Part shown: positions 4,088 to 5,056 of the stretch, in pieces
How positions within the stretch are numbered: position 1 is the stretch's first letter
Layout of the letters: each line of letters begins with the position of its first letter
Origin: Pleionea sp041591085
GTDB lineage: Bacteria > Pseudomonadota > Gammaproteobacteria > Enterobacterales > Kangiellaceae
Assembly: GCA_041591085.1 (NCBI GenBank)
Contig: JBFHSP010000220.1
Location: forward strand, 1-5,056
Direction: 5' to 3'
DNA length: 5,056 bases
Made by a program: the position numbers and the translations under genes
The notes under the pieces: model-generated
Told to the model about the DNA's origin: nothing
Database searches by the model: none
The model's input: the letters and a program-made list of their open reading frames with translations, nothing else

Positions 4088-5056
4088 ATGTTTTTTATTA
4101 AAACTTTTCGACCGACTGTAACTTTGTCTGATACGAAAGTTTGCAACCCCCAAATGAAAGCCCCATCTTTCATTTTTTTAGGTGCATTTTCGCTATGCTT
4201 AAGTGGTAACGCTTTAGCTGATATATCCTCTAAAGAAGAAGTAGATTCAGAAGAAACCAAAAATGTCATTACGGTTGTGTCGCAGTGGAGACAAAATCCA
4301 CTTACCAAAACACCGCTTAGCTTAGTGACCTTTTCCGAGCAAGATGTCAAAGAAAGAAACGCCACCCATCTTGATGACTTATTGAGAGCTACAGCAAACG
4401 TTAGCTTTAGTGCCGGCTCAAATCGCAGCCGCTTTGTCCAAATTCGCGGTATTGGCGAACGTAGCCAGTATCAAAATCCCGTCAACCCAAGCGTTGGTTT
4501 TTATTTAGATGGCATTGATGTTTCCGGATTATTCGGTGCAGCCACCATTTATGATATTGCCCAATTAGAGGTGCTACGCGGCCCGCAAGGTACACGTTTT
4601 GGCGCCAGTGCATTGGCAGGTGCCATTTACTTGGCGACCGAAGAGGCTGACAGCCAAAATCAACACGTTGATTTTTCAATCGCTGAACAAAACACCTTTA
4701 CCATGGGAATGGCGATGGGCGGAGCAACTGGAGAACATTCTGCTCTACGAGTTGCCGTACAAAAACACAGTAGTGACGGTTATATAAAAAACCAATATTT
4801 AAATCGCGATAATACCAATGGTCGTGATGAACTTACTTCACGCATTAAATGGAAGTGGAACTTAAGTGATAACGCCACTTTGCGCTGGGCTCACCATTTT
4901 ATTGATGTTAATAATGGCTACGATGCATTTTCGCTTGATAATGATCGTTTTACTCGTTCGGATGAACCCGGTTTTGATAAACAAAAAACTCATGCCACCA
5001 GTGCGATCATCGATATCGCTAATGCCAACATCGATTGGCAGATCCTTTTAGCCGCC
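4088..5056 (+). CDS. TonB-dependent outer-membrane receptor, TPP-riboswitch controlled (partial, 3' end beyond window)
   Basis: The first 323 codons of a TonB-dependent receptor, predicted to carry thiamine or a related precursor across the outer membrane using TonB/ExbBD energy. A signal peptide has hydrophobic core SFIFLGAFSLCLSG (27-40) and likely cleavage after NALA (41-44). A short TonB-box-like stretch (VITVVS, 60-65) follows. The plug domain spans about residues 70-185 and includes TPLSLVTFSEQDV, LDDLLRATANV, VQIRGIGERS, VGFYLDGIDV and LEVLRGPQGTRFGASALAGAI, the classic end-of-plug motif. Beta-barrel strands begin after about 195. The thiamine assignment rests on the upstream TPP riboswitch, not on the protein. 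Start is uncertain: the ATG at 4088 has a weak AGAG site, while the ATG at 4154 (codon 23) would give a textbook signal peptide but has no ribosome binding site. The frame is open to the last base. Confidence 0.93.
   Translation, partial: MFFIKTFRPTVTLSDTKVCNPQMKAPSFIFLGAFSLCLSGNALADISSKEEVDSEETKNVITVVSQWRQNPLTKTPLSLVTFSEQDVKERNATHLDDLLRATANVSFSAGSNRSRFVQIRGIGERSQYQNPVNPSVGFYLDGIDVSGLFGAATIYDIAQLEVLRGPQGTRFGASALAGAIYLATEEADSQNQHVDFSIAEQNTFTMGMAMGGATGEHSALRVAVQKHSSDGYIKNQYLNRDNTNGRDELTSRIKWKWNLSDNATLRWAHHFIDVNNGYDAFSLDNDRFTRSDEPGFDKQKTHATSAIIDIANANIDWQILLAA

Noticed and set aside
4081..4679. Minus-strand reading frames (94 and 65 codons) opposite the receptor gene
   Set aside because: They overlap the TonB-dependent receptor, whose plug motifs are unambiguous in the plus-strand frame.
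4599..5051. Plus-strand frames of 62 and 61 codons in the receptor region
   Set aside because: They are out-of-frame readings of the receptor gene, which stays open from 4088 to the window end.

Overview
The window looks like a chromosomal segment of an AT-rich, probably marine gammaproteobacterium (Alteromonadales/Oceanospirillales type). The reasons are an almost E. coli-like ribosomal protein bS21 next to a YqeY gene, a thiamine-riboswitch-controlled TonB-dependent receptor, and short palindromic intergenic repeats of a kind common in this class. No species can be named from the sequence alone.

Layout. Bases 1-461 hold no supported gene. They carry two inverted, covarying copies of a short palindromic repeat, a second hairpin repeat that probably also terminates the operon to its right, and a plus-strand terminator-like hairpin. 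Bases 462-1165 are a minus-strand housekeeping operon, rpsU (bS21) then a yqeY-type gene. After a 249-bp divergent intergenic region comes a plus-strand gene (1415-2698) for a DUF1704/MATCAP-type zinc peptidase with HEXXXH and QEGLA motifs. It converges on a minus-strand gene (2695-3732) for a 345-residue protein of no established function. The two stop codons interlock in a single TTAA. I see a RelA/SpoT-like nucleotidyltransferase pattern in the C-terminal half of that second protein. Upstream of it, and divergent from it, are a sigma70-like promoter, a complete TPP (thiamine pyrophosphate) riboswitch with a readable translational switch, and the first 323 codons of a TonB-dependent outer-membrane receptor that runs off the right edge.

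How the parts relate. rpsU-yqeY is a translation-related operon. The receptor is predicted to import thiamine or a precursor and to be shut off when TPP is abundant. The convergent peptidase and RelA/SpoT-like pair is the least understood part and the best candidate for an undescribed two-component system. The link is inferred from position only.
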